A stretch of 64,000 nt of DNA from NCBI GenBank assembly GCA_038503035.1, contig JAVSML010000981.1, positions 115,172-179,171 of the forward strand, read 5' to 3'. Positions 20,036 through 28,795 of the stretch are shown here, piece by piece. The notes under the pieces are model-generated. The model searched no databases and was not told the DNA's origin. It worked only from the letters and a program-made list of their open reading frames with translations. Source of the DNA: Crocodylus rhombifer (Eukaryota > Chordata > Crocodylia > Crocodylidae). Positions within the stretch are counted from its first letter, which is position 1, and every line of letters starts with the position of its first letter. The position numbers and the translations under genes were made by a program.

Positions 20036-20805
20036 TTTCATAGTAGCTAGAGTCGGAAGGGACCTAGGTAGATCATCTAGTCCGACCCCCTGCCTGAGCA
20101 GGAAAGAGCACCGGGGTCAGATGACCCCGGCAAGGTGCTCATCTAACTTCCTTTTCAAAATCCCCAGGCTAGGAGCCTGCACCACTTCCCCTGGAAGCCG
20201 GTTCCAGGCCCTAGCCGCCCTGACTGTGAAGTAGCGCCTCCTAATATCTAATCTAAACTTACCCTCCGCCAGCTTGTGACCGTTATTCCTGGTCACTCCT
20301 GGGAGCGCACGGGGGAACAGGGACTCCCCCAATACCTGCTGATCCCCCCTGACCAGTTTGTAGCAGGCCACAAGGTCCCCCCTTAACCTTCTCTTGTGGA
20401 GGCTAAACAGGTTCAGGTCCCGTAGCCTCTCCTCATAAGGCCTGCCCTGCTGACCCCTGATCATACGAGTGGCCCTCCTCTGGACTCTTTCCATATCGTC
20501 CACGTCCCTCTTGAAGTGTGGCGCCCAGAACTGGACACAGTCCTCCAGCTGCGGCCTGACCAGTGCCGCATAGAGGGGGAGGATCACCTCCCTGGCCCTG
20601 CTCGAGATGCATCTGTGGATGCATGACAGGGTACGGTTGGCCTTCTTGACTGCCTCCCCGCACTGCCGGCCCATGTTCATCGTGGAGTCAATGACGACTC
20701 CAAGATCCTTTTCCGTCTCCGTGCTGGCAAGAGGGGAGTTCCCCAACCTGTAAGTGTGGTGCCGGTTCTTCCTCCCCATGTGCAACACCTTGCACTTATC
20801 AGTGT
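20036..20805 (-). mobile_element. CR1 LINE, 5'-truncated, with open ORF2 3' portion
   Basis: Reversed copy whose 3' end is at 20036 (GTTTCATAGTAGCTAGAGTC). It shares the tail type of the copy at 1-980, with GAAGGGACCTAGGTAGATCA. The 5' break lies within the codons for DKCKVLHMG near 20805. The ORF2 part is unbroken for 223 codons, so this is the youngest-looking CR1 in the window. It is flanked by inverted, not direct, repeats. Confidence 0.93.
20117..20788 (-). pseudogene. CR1 ORF2 C-terminal region, open but truncated
   Basis: The 223-codon frame runs to a natural stop. Visible family blocks, in order: LGVVIDSTMNMGRQCGEAVK near residue 30, ANRTLSCIHRCISSR near 51, LYAALVRPQLEDCVQFWAP near 72, a RRATRMI block near 106, [20 protein letters not shown] near 127, and FRLDIRRRYFTVRAARAWN near 180. 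The endonuclease and the catalytic FADD box are absent because of 5' truncation, so no activity is possible. The ATG is internal to the original ORF. Compared with 156-893, the middle of this frame is uninterrupted and can serve to locate frameshifts there. Confidence 0.9.
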
Positions 20806-20813
20806 ATGTATAC

Positions 20814-20855
20814 GTATATATAAAATATAGACACGATCACGATCACGATTTTTTA
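20814..20855 (+). repeat. Right arm of AT-rich palindrome flanking a CR1
   Basis: GTATATATAAAATATAGACA followed by CGATCACGATCACGATTTTTTA. It is the inverted partner of 20000-20035, with one extra CGATCA unit. The AT-rich region continues to about 20940. Confidence 0.8.
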
Positions 20856-20975
20856 TATATTTTAAAATATACTTTATATATATATAAATATATACATTTA
20901 TATAAATATAAAAATGTTTTTTATATATATTTAAAAAAATGTGTACACACACATACACACACACACACACTGAAA
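20856..20975. repeat. TA-rich then CA-repeat microsatellite
   Basis: TATATAAATA-type sequence runs to about 20940 and is followed by ACACACATACACACACACAC to about 20970. Confidence 0.8.
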
Positions 20976-21688
20976 CTATACTTAAAATGAGCTGGTCTGG
21001 GCGCACCCAACAGTACTCGGACTTGCAGTCCGCTTCAATCCTTCCTCCTGGCCCCCACGTAACGAACCCCCCACCTTACGCATGAAGCCGACGGCCTGTA
21101 CCTGTGCATGTGTTGAAACCACCCCACCCGGGGCCCTGACGTTCGAGTCTCCGACTGCTCACCAGGGAAGCATCAGTGGTGACTAATGGTGAGTGGAATC
21201 TGGCTCCTGCTACCCCAGCAAGCCAGAGCCAAATATTTCCTTTCAAAGCGCCTTTCCCACAGAAAGGCTCACGAGCAGAAACGCTGTTTAATTGGCAGTG
21301 CATCCTTATTCTGGTCTCCGCAAGCTGGAATAATTAGGTTATTTTCAGGTGAGGCAGCTCCACTCGTTGTCATCGAACTGGGATCTATTAAGGAACGTAG
21401 TTAACGAGCCTCCCCCAACAGGCTTTCATCTACCCCGTTTAGAGAAACGAGGTTAAAAAGCTCTAATGAGGACACGTTGCTCGCTCCAGAACTACTTTGC
21501 GTGAGCTTCCGCAAGCCACCGTTAGCTCACGAGGTGCCACGTGGCCCGTTTTCTGCCCGAGACGAGGCTAACGCGCTCTCCCACTCGCGCGGTTGCGACA
21601 GTGTTGGGGACAGTGCCCCAGGTGGGCCGGAGAGATCTTCTGTCTCTAGGTCCCGGCTACATGTTAGGTATAATGCACTGCTCAGTCG
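20976..21688. other. Unique sequence, no gene seen
   Basis: No coding or repeat assignment. Short frames only. Confidence 0.45.
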
Positions 21689-21691
21689 CAG

Positions 21692-22235
21692 CACCATAGA
21701 CAATGAGGGTTGAAGGGCGCTCTGGAGGTCACAACTCATCCAGCCCCCTGCTCCAAGCAGGACCAGCCCCAACTACATCATCCCAGACAAGGCTTCGTCT
21801 AACCAGGTCCAAGGATGGAGAGTCCCCCACCTCTGTGGGGAACCTGTCCCAGTGCTTCACCACCCTCCTGGTGAGAAAATTTTTCCTAATATCTAACCTC
21901 AACTTGCCTTGCTGCAGCCTGAGCCCATTGCCCCTTGTCCTGTCGTCTGCCCCCCCGAGATCAGTCCAGCTCCATCCTCTTTGCAGCCCCCCTGCAGGGA
22001 GGCGAAGGCTGCTATCAAATCCCCACCCCAGTCTTCTCTTCTCCAGACTCAAGCAGCCCAGTTCCCTCAGCCTCTCCTCACCCGTCCTGCTCCCAAGCCC
22101 CCGAACATTTTTGCTGCCCTCCACTGGACTCTCTCCAATGTGTCCACATCCTTTCTGTAGTGGGGGGGCCCACAACTGGACACAGGACTCCAGATGTGGC
22201 CTCCCCAGTGCTGAATAGAGGGGAATAACCACCGG
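21692..22235 (-). mobile_element. CR1 LINE 3' fragment
   Basis: CACCATAGACAATGAGGGTT, GACCAGCCCCAACTACATCA, GGTCCAAGGATGGAGAGTCC, CCTTGCTGCAGCCTGAGCCC, and GCGAAGGCTGCTATCAAATC, then GTCCACATCCTTTCTGTAGT and CAGATGTGGCCTCCCCAGTG. The antisense frame is open for 167 codons, so this copy is fairly young. It stops near 22235. Confidence 0.93.
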
Positions 22236-22711
22236 GAATGCTCCACAATAACTTCAGACTGGCCACATGTGCAAAGTAATTATCACGTGATAAAAATGAC
22301 TCTCCAGCTGTAAAAAAGCTACAAAGTTAGTGCTTGAAAATGTGCAACAACTCTAGAGCTGGTTTCTAGCTGGCTCTAACTTCCTTCCATCTGCTGGAGG
22401 GAGATGAACATGGAGCAAGGCCCCTACAGAATATGAAGAGAAAGAAAAAAGAAGTGGATTCCTCTTCTCTACCCCCAGCGATGGTGCCTGGTCCGCCAGA
22501 AACCTGACCAAAGTGAGCTGTGCCCTCTTTCAGAAAGGGCTGCGTCGTCCCGAGTGTCTGCACCAAGGCTAGCAGGAGCAGGCCATGCTCCTAAAGAGCA
22601 AAGCTAATCGTCATTATTATCATAACTATAATTAGTGATAATGATGTATTACTTATTCCAGAAACTCCCTGTCCCGGTGCATGGTGCGGCAAAAGGAGAG
22701 CGTTCCAAGCC
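22236..22711. other. Unique sequence; palindromic E-box at 22280-22293
   Basis: TTATCACGTGATAA at 22280-22293 is a perfect 14-base palindrome around CACGTG. No gene was seen. Confidence 0.5.
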
Positions 22712-23115
22712 ACGTTTCACAGAATCACAGAAAATTCAGGTGCGACGGGACTTCTGGGGGTCCCGTCTACTCCAACCCCTGCTCCCAGCAGGACCAGCCC
22801 CACCTACATCATCCCAGCCAGGGCTTTGTCTACCCGGGTCTTCAAAACCCCCAAGGATGGAGACTGCAGCACCTCTCTGTCCCAGTGGTTTACTACCCTC
22901 CTAAAAAGTGCTTCCAAACATCGAACCTCAACTTGCCTTGCTGCAACGTGAGCCCCTTGCTCCTTGTTCTGTCCCCCGCCACCACTAAAAATTGTATTTC
23001 TACACACGCTGGCCATACAACAACAAAAATCCCATCCTCTGATGAAAACTGAAGCCAAATCAGGAAGCGGGGAGCGTCAGGCCCTCGTTTAATGCGGCAA
23101 GGACCTGCTGAAAGG
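22712..23115 (-). mobile_element. Chimeric retroelement: non-CR1 head joined to a CR1 3' tail (copy 2)
   Basis: CR1 tail at 22712-22970 (CACAGAAAATTCAGGTGCGA, GACCAGCCCCACCTACATCA, AAGTGCTTCCAAACATCGAA). At CCTTGTTCTGTCCCCCGCC it changes to the head, CACTAAAAATTGTATTTCTA, then ACACACGCTGGCC, GAAGCCAAATCAGGAAG and GACCTGCTGAAAGG near 23115. Every head landmark except an internal stretch of about 30 bases (about 23010-23050) is present in reverse complement at 8118-8215. The head is not CR1 ORF2 and I do not recognise it. Confidence 0.75.
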
Positions 23116-23750
23116 TCCCAGCTTGCCTGGAAAGGAGCAGCAGTCGCATGGCGTTATCTTTTCAGCTAATGGCCTTGGTGGTGGAGGCAGGCTACCCAGC
23201 AAATCCTCCCTGTTTATGTTTTCTCCTGGTTATCCTCGGGCCCTTTTCATTGCAGCCTCTCCACGGGCTGCTGAACAATGAAGGATGCCGGCGGCGAAAA
23301 AGGCTTCCCCACAATCCAGACGGGCATCTGGTGCTGTACACAAGCGCATGGTCCCCGTCACCCCCCCCCCCCTTTTTGCGTGGTTGATTCATGGCCTGAC
23401 CAACGGCACCAGGCTTGAATAACGCAGCCCTCGAGAGCCAGATGAGCATCAGCAGGGGGTAAGGGGGAGGGAGGGGGCGAGATGCAGCTATAGCCACAAA
23501 GGACTGCTGCAGGACTAGGTGCAGCGAATGATCTCCAAAGGCCAAACAGCAGCATTTCTGCAGCTCTCAGAGAGAGGATATCCTGGCCTTCACACGGCCC
23601 AATGCAGTGCAGAGGACAGGGCGAGGCTGGCAGCGTGGCCATGTGCCGTGCGTGTATCCCTTACTCCATTCATCTCTCTCCTGACCTCCGGGAACTGTTG
23701 CTAGTCTAGTCTGGGCTCCATCTACAGCCCTGCCAAGGCACGTCCCCAGT
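23116..23750. other. Unique sequence with a 12-C run
   Basis: Run of 12 C at 23361-23372. Overlapping minus-strand frames of up to 117 codons have no recognisable domain. Confidence 0.45.
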
Positions 23751-23754
23751 TGTA

Positions 23755-24229
23755 AAATCCTGGAAAATGAGGGCTGAAAGGACCTCAGGAGGTCACATCT
23801 GGTCCAACCCCCTGCTCCAAGCAGGACCAGCCCCAACTCCATCATCCCAGCCACGGCTTTGTCTACCCGGGTCTTCAAAACCTCCAAGGATGGAGCTTCC
23901 ACCACCTCTCTGAGGGGCCTGTCCCTGTGCTTCACCGTCCTCCTAGCAAGAAAGATTTTCCTAATGTCGAACCTCAACTTCCCTTGCTGCAGCTTGAGCC
24001 CATTGCTCCTTGTCCTGTCATCTGCCCCCACTGAGACCAGCCCAGCTCCAGCCTCTTTGCAGCCCCCCAGCAGGGAGGTGGAGGCTGCTGTTCAGTCCCC
24101 CTCGGTCTTCTCTTCTCCGGACTCGATAAGCCCAGTTCCCTCAGCCTCTCCTCACCAGTCTTGTCCCCCAGCCCCCAAACCATTTTTGTTGCCCTCCACT
24201 GGACTCTCACCAGGGTGTCCACATCTTTT
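23755..24229 (-). mobile_element. CR1 LINE 3' fragment
   Basis: TCCTGGAAAATGAGGGCTG, GACCAGCCCCAACTCCATCA, CGGGTCTTCAAAACCTCCAA, CTTGCTGCAGCTTGAGCCCA, GTGGAGGCTGCTGTTCAGTC, ending at GGGTGTCCACATCTTTTAAA. The 5' break is immediately followed by a 12-bp perfect hairpin. Confidence 0.93.
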
Positions 24230-24262
24230 AAAGGATTGTCAGCCCTGGGTTGACAATCCTTT
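24230..24262. repeat. Perfect 12-bp inverted repeat
   Basis: AAAGGATTGTCA at 24230-24241 and TGACAATCCTTT at 24251-24262 are exact reverse complements with a 9-base loop (GCCCTGGGT). It lies exactly at the 5' break of the CR1 copy. Confidence 0.85.
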
Positions 24263-24424
24263 ACCCAGGGATTCCCATCACGCCTGGCTTTGCTAACACA
24301 GCACTTATCCTGCAGCATCCTTGGGGATTGTGGTCCTTGTGCCATATCACACGCAGCTCCAGTAGTGCACCTCAGTCGTGACCGAGAATTCATGCTCTTA
24401 TAATGCTAACAGGTGATAGGCAGC

Positions 24425-24950
24425 AGGCACATCTACATGTTCAATTAATGCGCTTTAGGTAATGCACATTAAATCTAGTACCTCCAGGCATTTATACAAG
24501 TGCTCTTGGAGTGGTGGTGGGTGTTTTAATTAGTGCACCTCCAAGAACCACTCTAATTAAAGCAGTCGAGCGACATGTGTATCAGAGTCCCCACGCTGAA
24601 ATATGGTGGTGGGGGCGCTTTAACTAAAGCTCCTTGAATGAGTTTAGTTAAAAGTCTCCCTGCTGCCATTTTTCAACACGGGGACACTGACACGCCTGAC
24701 TCTGGAGCACAGTCATTACCATGCTCCAGCAGGCTCAATTAATCAAGTCCGCTCTGATGCGCTGTAATTCCAGCACGTCGGAGCAGCCTCACTGCACGTC
24801 TGTAGGGCACCCTCTATTGTGAAGTCCTAGAAAAATGATTGTTCGCCTATTTTAACGCACATTCGCTAAAAAGCAGGGTTTTCTTGTGATGCTTTAATGC
24901 ATATTAAAATAGGCTACCGCGCATTGTAGAAGCGCCGGCGACTGCAAACT
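24425..24950. mobile_element. MITE-like, inverted-repeat-rich block
   Basis: The left end reads GCACATCTACATGTTCAATT and the right end, reversed, reads CGGCGCTTCTACAATGCGCG, both with a TCTACA motif about 8-10 bases in. The interior holds further inverted repeats, among them GCCTATTTTAACGCAC (24845-24860) against TGCATATTAAAATAGGC (24898-24914). It codes for nothing. The superfamily is unassigned. Confidence 0.5.
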
Positions 24951-25528
24951 AGGCTGAACTCGGAGGTGACTTCAGGCAAAGACATCAGGAACAACAAAAT
25001 CTAGCCACCGCTACTACTGACCTCAGGCAATCTGAGCTCGATGAACGAGAGCAAGCTACCCAACGCCTCGTCTGCTCCAATTATTCCATTTGGCTTACCA
25101 CAGCTAGCCCATGCTTTCGCGTAGTTCAGCTGCACCCATTGCTCATGCTCATTTCCAGCCACTTTCCTGAAGTTATGCAACAGGTAAGTTGCTTATTAAA
25201 GTTATTAGTAATGTTAGGATAGCACCAGGTGGGCCCAGGTGTGGGCTGACGCCTCGCTGGACCAGGCACGGCCCAAACCCAACCAGAAAGGATGAAGGCG
25301 CTTTAGCAAGTGCATACAAAGCAAGCGACAATGCAGGGGTACATGCTGACAGAGGAAGGAATCCAGTGGTTCCAGCAGACCAGCACTATACATATGATGA
25401 CAAAGGAGAATTTCGAGGAGGGGTCTCCAGGAGGTAGCTGCGTGACTGTTTACGGGGAACCCCTTCCAGGCACCCAGTTGGGGGCGGGGGGGATTTAAAA
25501 ACATTTGCCTGAAAAATTTAACTGGTGG
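24951..25528. other. Unique sequence, no gene seen
   Basis: No recognised pattern. Short frames only. Confidence 0.45.
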
Positions 25529-25640
25529 AAACTGACTTATCCAGCCTCAGTTTTTCCATCTGTAAAACGGGGATACTACTACAGCCTAATCCGGGGGGGG
25601 GGGGGGGGAGTAAAATCTCAAAGCTCTACACACCGAGAAA
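25529..25640 (+). mobile_element. MIR SINE remnant, core and tail
   Basis: AAACTGACTTATCCAGCCTC, then AGTTTTTCCATCTGTAAAAC and GGGGATACTACTACAG, fits the MIR core phrase CTCAGTTTCCTCATCTGTAA and its GGGGATAATAA continuation. A 16-G run at 25593-25608 replaces part of the 3' region. Confidence 0.75.
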
Positions 25641-25811
25641 TGTAATAATATCCGTCTTCCTCATAACTCCACATCTTGAGGACGACAGTCTGTTGCCACA
25701 GGAATGAATATGGGCTTGCAAACTCCGAGCGGAAACGTCACCACAGGGCCAGGGAAGACGGGTTCGGGGAAAAGCAAGAGCTTCTGTCCCTTTGATGGGT
25801 TTGCACAAGTA

Positions 25812-26180
25812 TAGATTAAAAGAAGAGAAGACCACGGGGGGATTGAATAGCAGCCTTCGGCTCCCTGCAATGGGATCCAAAGAGGATGGAGCTGGGTTGT
25901 TCTCAGTGGTGGCAGACAACGAGGAGCAATGGGCTCAGGCTGCAGCAAGGCAAGCTGAGGTTGGATATTAGAAAAAACTTTTTCATGAGTGGGGTAGTGA
26001 AGCACTGGAACAGGCTCTCCAGAGAGGTGGTGCAGTCTCCATCCTCAGCGGTTTTTAAGACCCGGCAGGACAAAGCCATGGCTGGGATGATGTAGTTGGG
26101 GCTGGTCCTGCTTGGAGCAGGGGGTTGGACTGGATGTGACCTCCCGAGCATCCTTGCAACCCTCATTTTCTGTGATGCTC
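25812..26180 (+). mobile_element. CR1 LINE 3' fragment
   Basis: AAGAAGAGAAGACCACGGGG, GATTGAATAGCAGCCTTCGG, GAGCAATGGGCTCAGGCTGC, TGAAGCACTGGAACAGGCTC, GGGGCTGGTCCTGCTTGGAG, ending at CCTCATTTTCTGTGATGCTC. Confidence 0.93.
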
Positions 26181-28598
26181 TAAGTTTTGCTGGGGCACGG
26201 AGTTCAGAAAACAAAGTCTGCCTGCCTCTCCCTGCTGTTCAAACGGGCTGAAACATTAAATAAAAAACACAAAAGGAAAGGAAAGGGTGAAAAAACCAGG
26301 ATAAAAACAGATGAGAATCTGCTGAACATCTCAGTTATAAAAGCCCTGGGTGCTGGTTTGATGCTCTCTTTTATACAAAAAAATACAAAAAATATTTTGG
26401 CTGTCGTAACCTAGTAGGGGCCCACTTTTAGCCCTGTCCAAAAGTGAAGAGTGCTCTGACGTGCAGAATTATTTAACGAGTCCGGGTGAAATAAAACGCA
26501 CCTTCCTTTGATTCAGCATAACTGAGCGCAGAGGGCTCAAGACTAGTGCAACACCAACGGGCAGGCTGGATCACTATCCGCCGACTCAGTTTTCTACCAC
26601 AATCAGGAGAACTGCAGCACAGGGAGATGAACTGGGTTTCATCCAGAGCACCAAATCCTTGCCTGCGCTGAAAGCATCGGTCTCATGCAAGCCCAGCCTG
26701 CTACGAGAAGCAGGATAACTTTGCTGCTAGCGTGCGATGGACAAGAAAGGACCACGAAACGAACCTTTGGGCAAGAACATGTTTGGTTGAAGCGAAGCAC
26801 CGTGGCTTGAAGGTTACAGCCGTGAACGGAGGCACCCGAGTCATCTCTTTAGTTCTGGGAGGAAGCTTGTTCTGCACCGAGGACGTGACTGCCACCGACT
26901 GCCACCTTTGGCCACATCATTTCACTCATCTTACCCATCAGAATATATTTCCCTACAATGCACGGCTGAGACGCTACTGATAAACAGGGCCTGGTAAGTA
27001 GCCAGAGAGCCTCAGGGATAAAAGGTGCCGAGATATTTGACAATGCAGATCCGCTTCGGGAAGCATGAAGCTCTGATGTTAGTTGTGCAAAGAAATAAAT
27101 AACAGCCATTTGGCTACGTACCCCGCACCCATTACCACCACCTGGTAGCCAGGAACCTCAGAAATACCGATGCAATGATTGTGTAATGTCACATCACTCC
27201 CCACCCTGCCACCGGCCTCCTATAGTTGGGGAAACAAAGCACAGAAAGAAAAAAAAAATCTCTTTTTTTTCCCCCCCCCGCGACGCCCACCAAAATCGAC
27301 TGGTAGGCTACGGGGGTGCTATACTTTCTGGCATGCCCTGACCTGCCGGCACGCAGCTTCTCCCTCCAAACTTGCATGTTGTTTGGGACATGGCCTGTCA
27401 CTTTGCAGGGTGTTTGTGCAGCACCTGCTACACGGGGCTGCCGGGGTTTCCAGGCATGGAAGCAGGATGCGTGACAAACCGCTCGCCCGCAGTTGCTCCA
27501 AAAGTCGGCGGCAGAACGCAGAACCGAGCAGACAGATGCGTCCGTGCGGCAGCCGCGGTCCTCGGGGATGCACCAGAGCCTGTGACGAGCGCTGGGCTAT
27601 TGTGACTAGATGCCCGGCACATGACCTAGGTGTGGTAAAGCCAGCTCCAGCCTTTCCACACCCTCCTGCAGTGCACCCATACCCCGGGAATCCAGGTCCC
27701 TGGCTAACACACCTTGATCCACCAAATTGTTTCCTTCCCCCTCTCTCCCCGCTACATCTGAGAGACAGTGATAAAGCCCAACATCTGTGCCTCGCATTAC
27801 GTTTTCAAAGTGCTCTGTAAATGCCAAGTTTATTATTTTAGTGAGCTAACTTAACAGGAGTGGGAAGCCTGGAGGGAACGGGGAGTTAATGAAACGTCCA
27901 CATCCCCAAAACCACTATAAAGTCTGTCCCGTTCGAGCCAGCCGGGTAGGCTGCTAGCAGAACCGAGACGCTCTCGCATAGAAACGCCGGTGCAACTTGC
28001 TTGGCTCGGTGCCGTTAGTCCCAGCCGGTCACGAGTGCGAGGATTCGCACCAGCCAGAACGTGGTACGGCAGCGGGAACGGTACAGCGATACCTTCTCAC
28101 TGTCAAGTTACGCAGTAACACCGTTCCTTACGAAGCCAGATTTGAGGCAGTCAGATGCGACGCGCAAGGGAGCAGAAGCAGCTGCCCTTGTTCTCAGATG
28201 ACTAACACTTGTAGCTTTTGTGCCGTGACGGCAGAGACGAGCAACACGAGGACCCGGTTTTTATCTCGCGCGCACGCTTAATTAATACGACGATGCTCCG
28301 TGCAACTCTCCAAAGCTGTTCCACCTCTGACGGCCGACACTCGACGTGTGAAACAATTCGGCCGACAATTCGCTCAAGGAAACGTGTGGCAGGAGAGGAT
28401 GCCTCGCCAATCTTTCTTTCGAGCCCTGAAACGGGGCTGGAGACCAGAATAAACCTGTGAAGACATCATTGCTGACTGCGTGTTAACGCACGGAAGGGGG
28501 GCGTGCGGAAACGCATCACAACCTCGTGGCGTCTCGCACTCCTTCAGCTTTCCAGCTAAGGATCTCAAAGCACCCTGCCAACACCGGGGCCTCGCATC
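26181..28598. other. Unique sequence, no gene seen
   Basis: 27.2-28.5 kb is GC- and CpG-richer than its surroundings. A 213-codon plus-strand frame at 27179-27820 is the longest here, but it is overlapped by frames of 60-95 codons on the other strand and has no recognised domain. A possible L2/MIR-type tail phrase, TTTTCAAAGTGCTCTGTAAA, sits at 27801-27820. No promoter or splice pattern supports a gene. Confidence 0.45.
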
Positions 28599-28601
28599 TG
28601 T

Positions 28602-28795
28602 CTCGCCAGGAGGGCGGCACAGCACTGGAGCAGGCGGGGGACTCTCCATCCTTGGAGGTTTTCAAGACCCGGGCAGACAGAGCCTCGGCTGGGATGACGT
28701 AGCTGGGGCTGGTCCTGCTTGGAGCAGGGGCCAGACTAGACGAGACTCCCCCGGGTCCCTTCCCACCCTCATCTTCTATGATTTTACCATCCTTC
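28602..28795 (+). mobile_element. CR1 3' tail fragment
   Basis: CCAGGAGGGCGGCACAGCAC, CTCCATCCTTGGAGGTTTTC, GCTGGGGCTGGTCCTGCTTG, and CCCTCATCTTCTATGATTTT. Starts inside the ORF2 C-terminus. Confidence 0.9.

Noticed and set aside
27179..27820. 213-codon plus-strand open frame in a CpG-richer stretch
   Set aside because: It contains a Lys/Phe run encoded by homopolymers and Pro/Cys-rich sequence without a domain. Other frames are open over the same interval. No exon boundaries are convincing.
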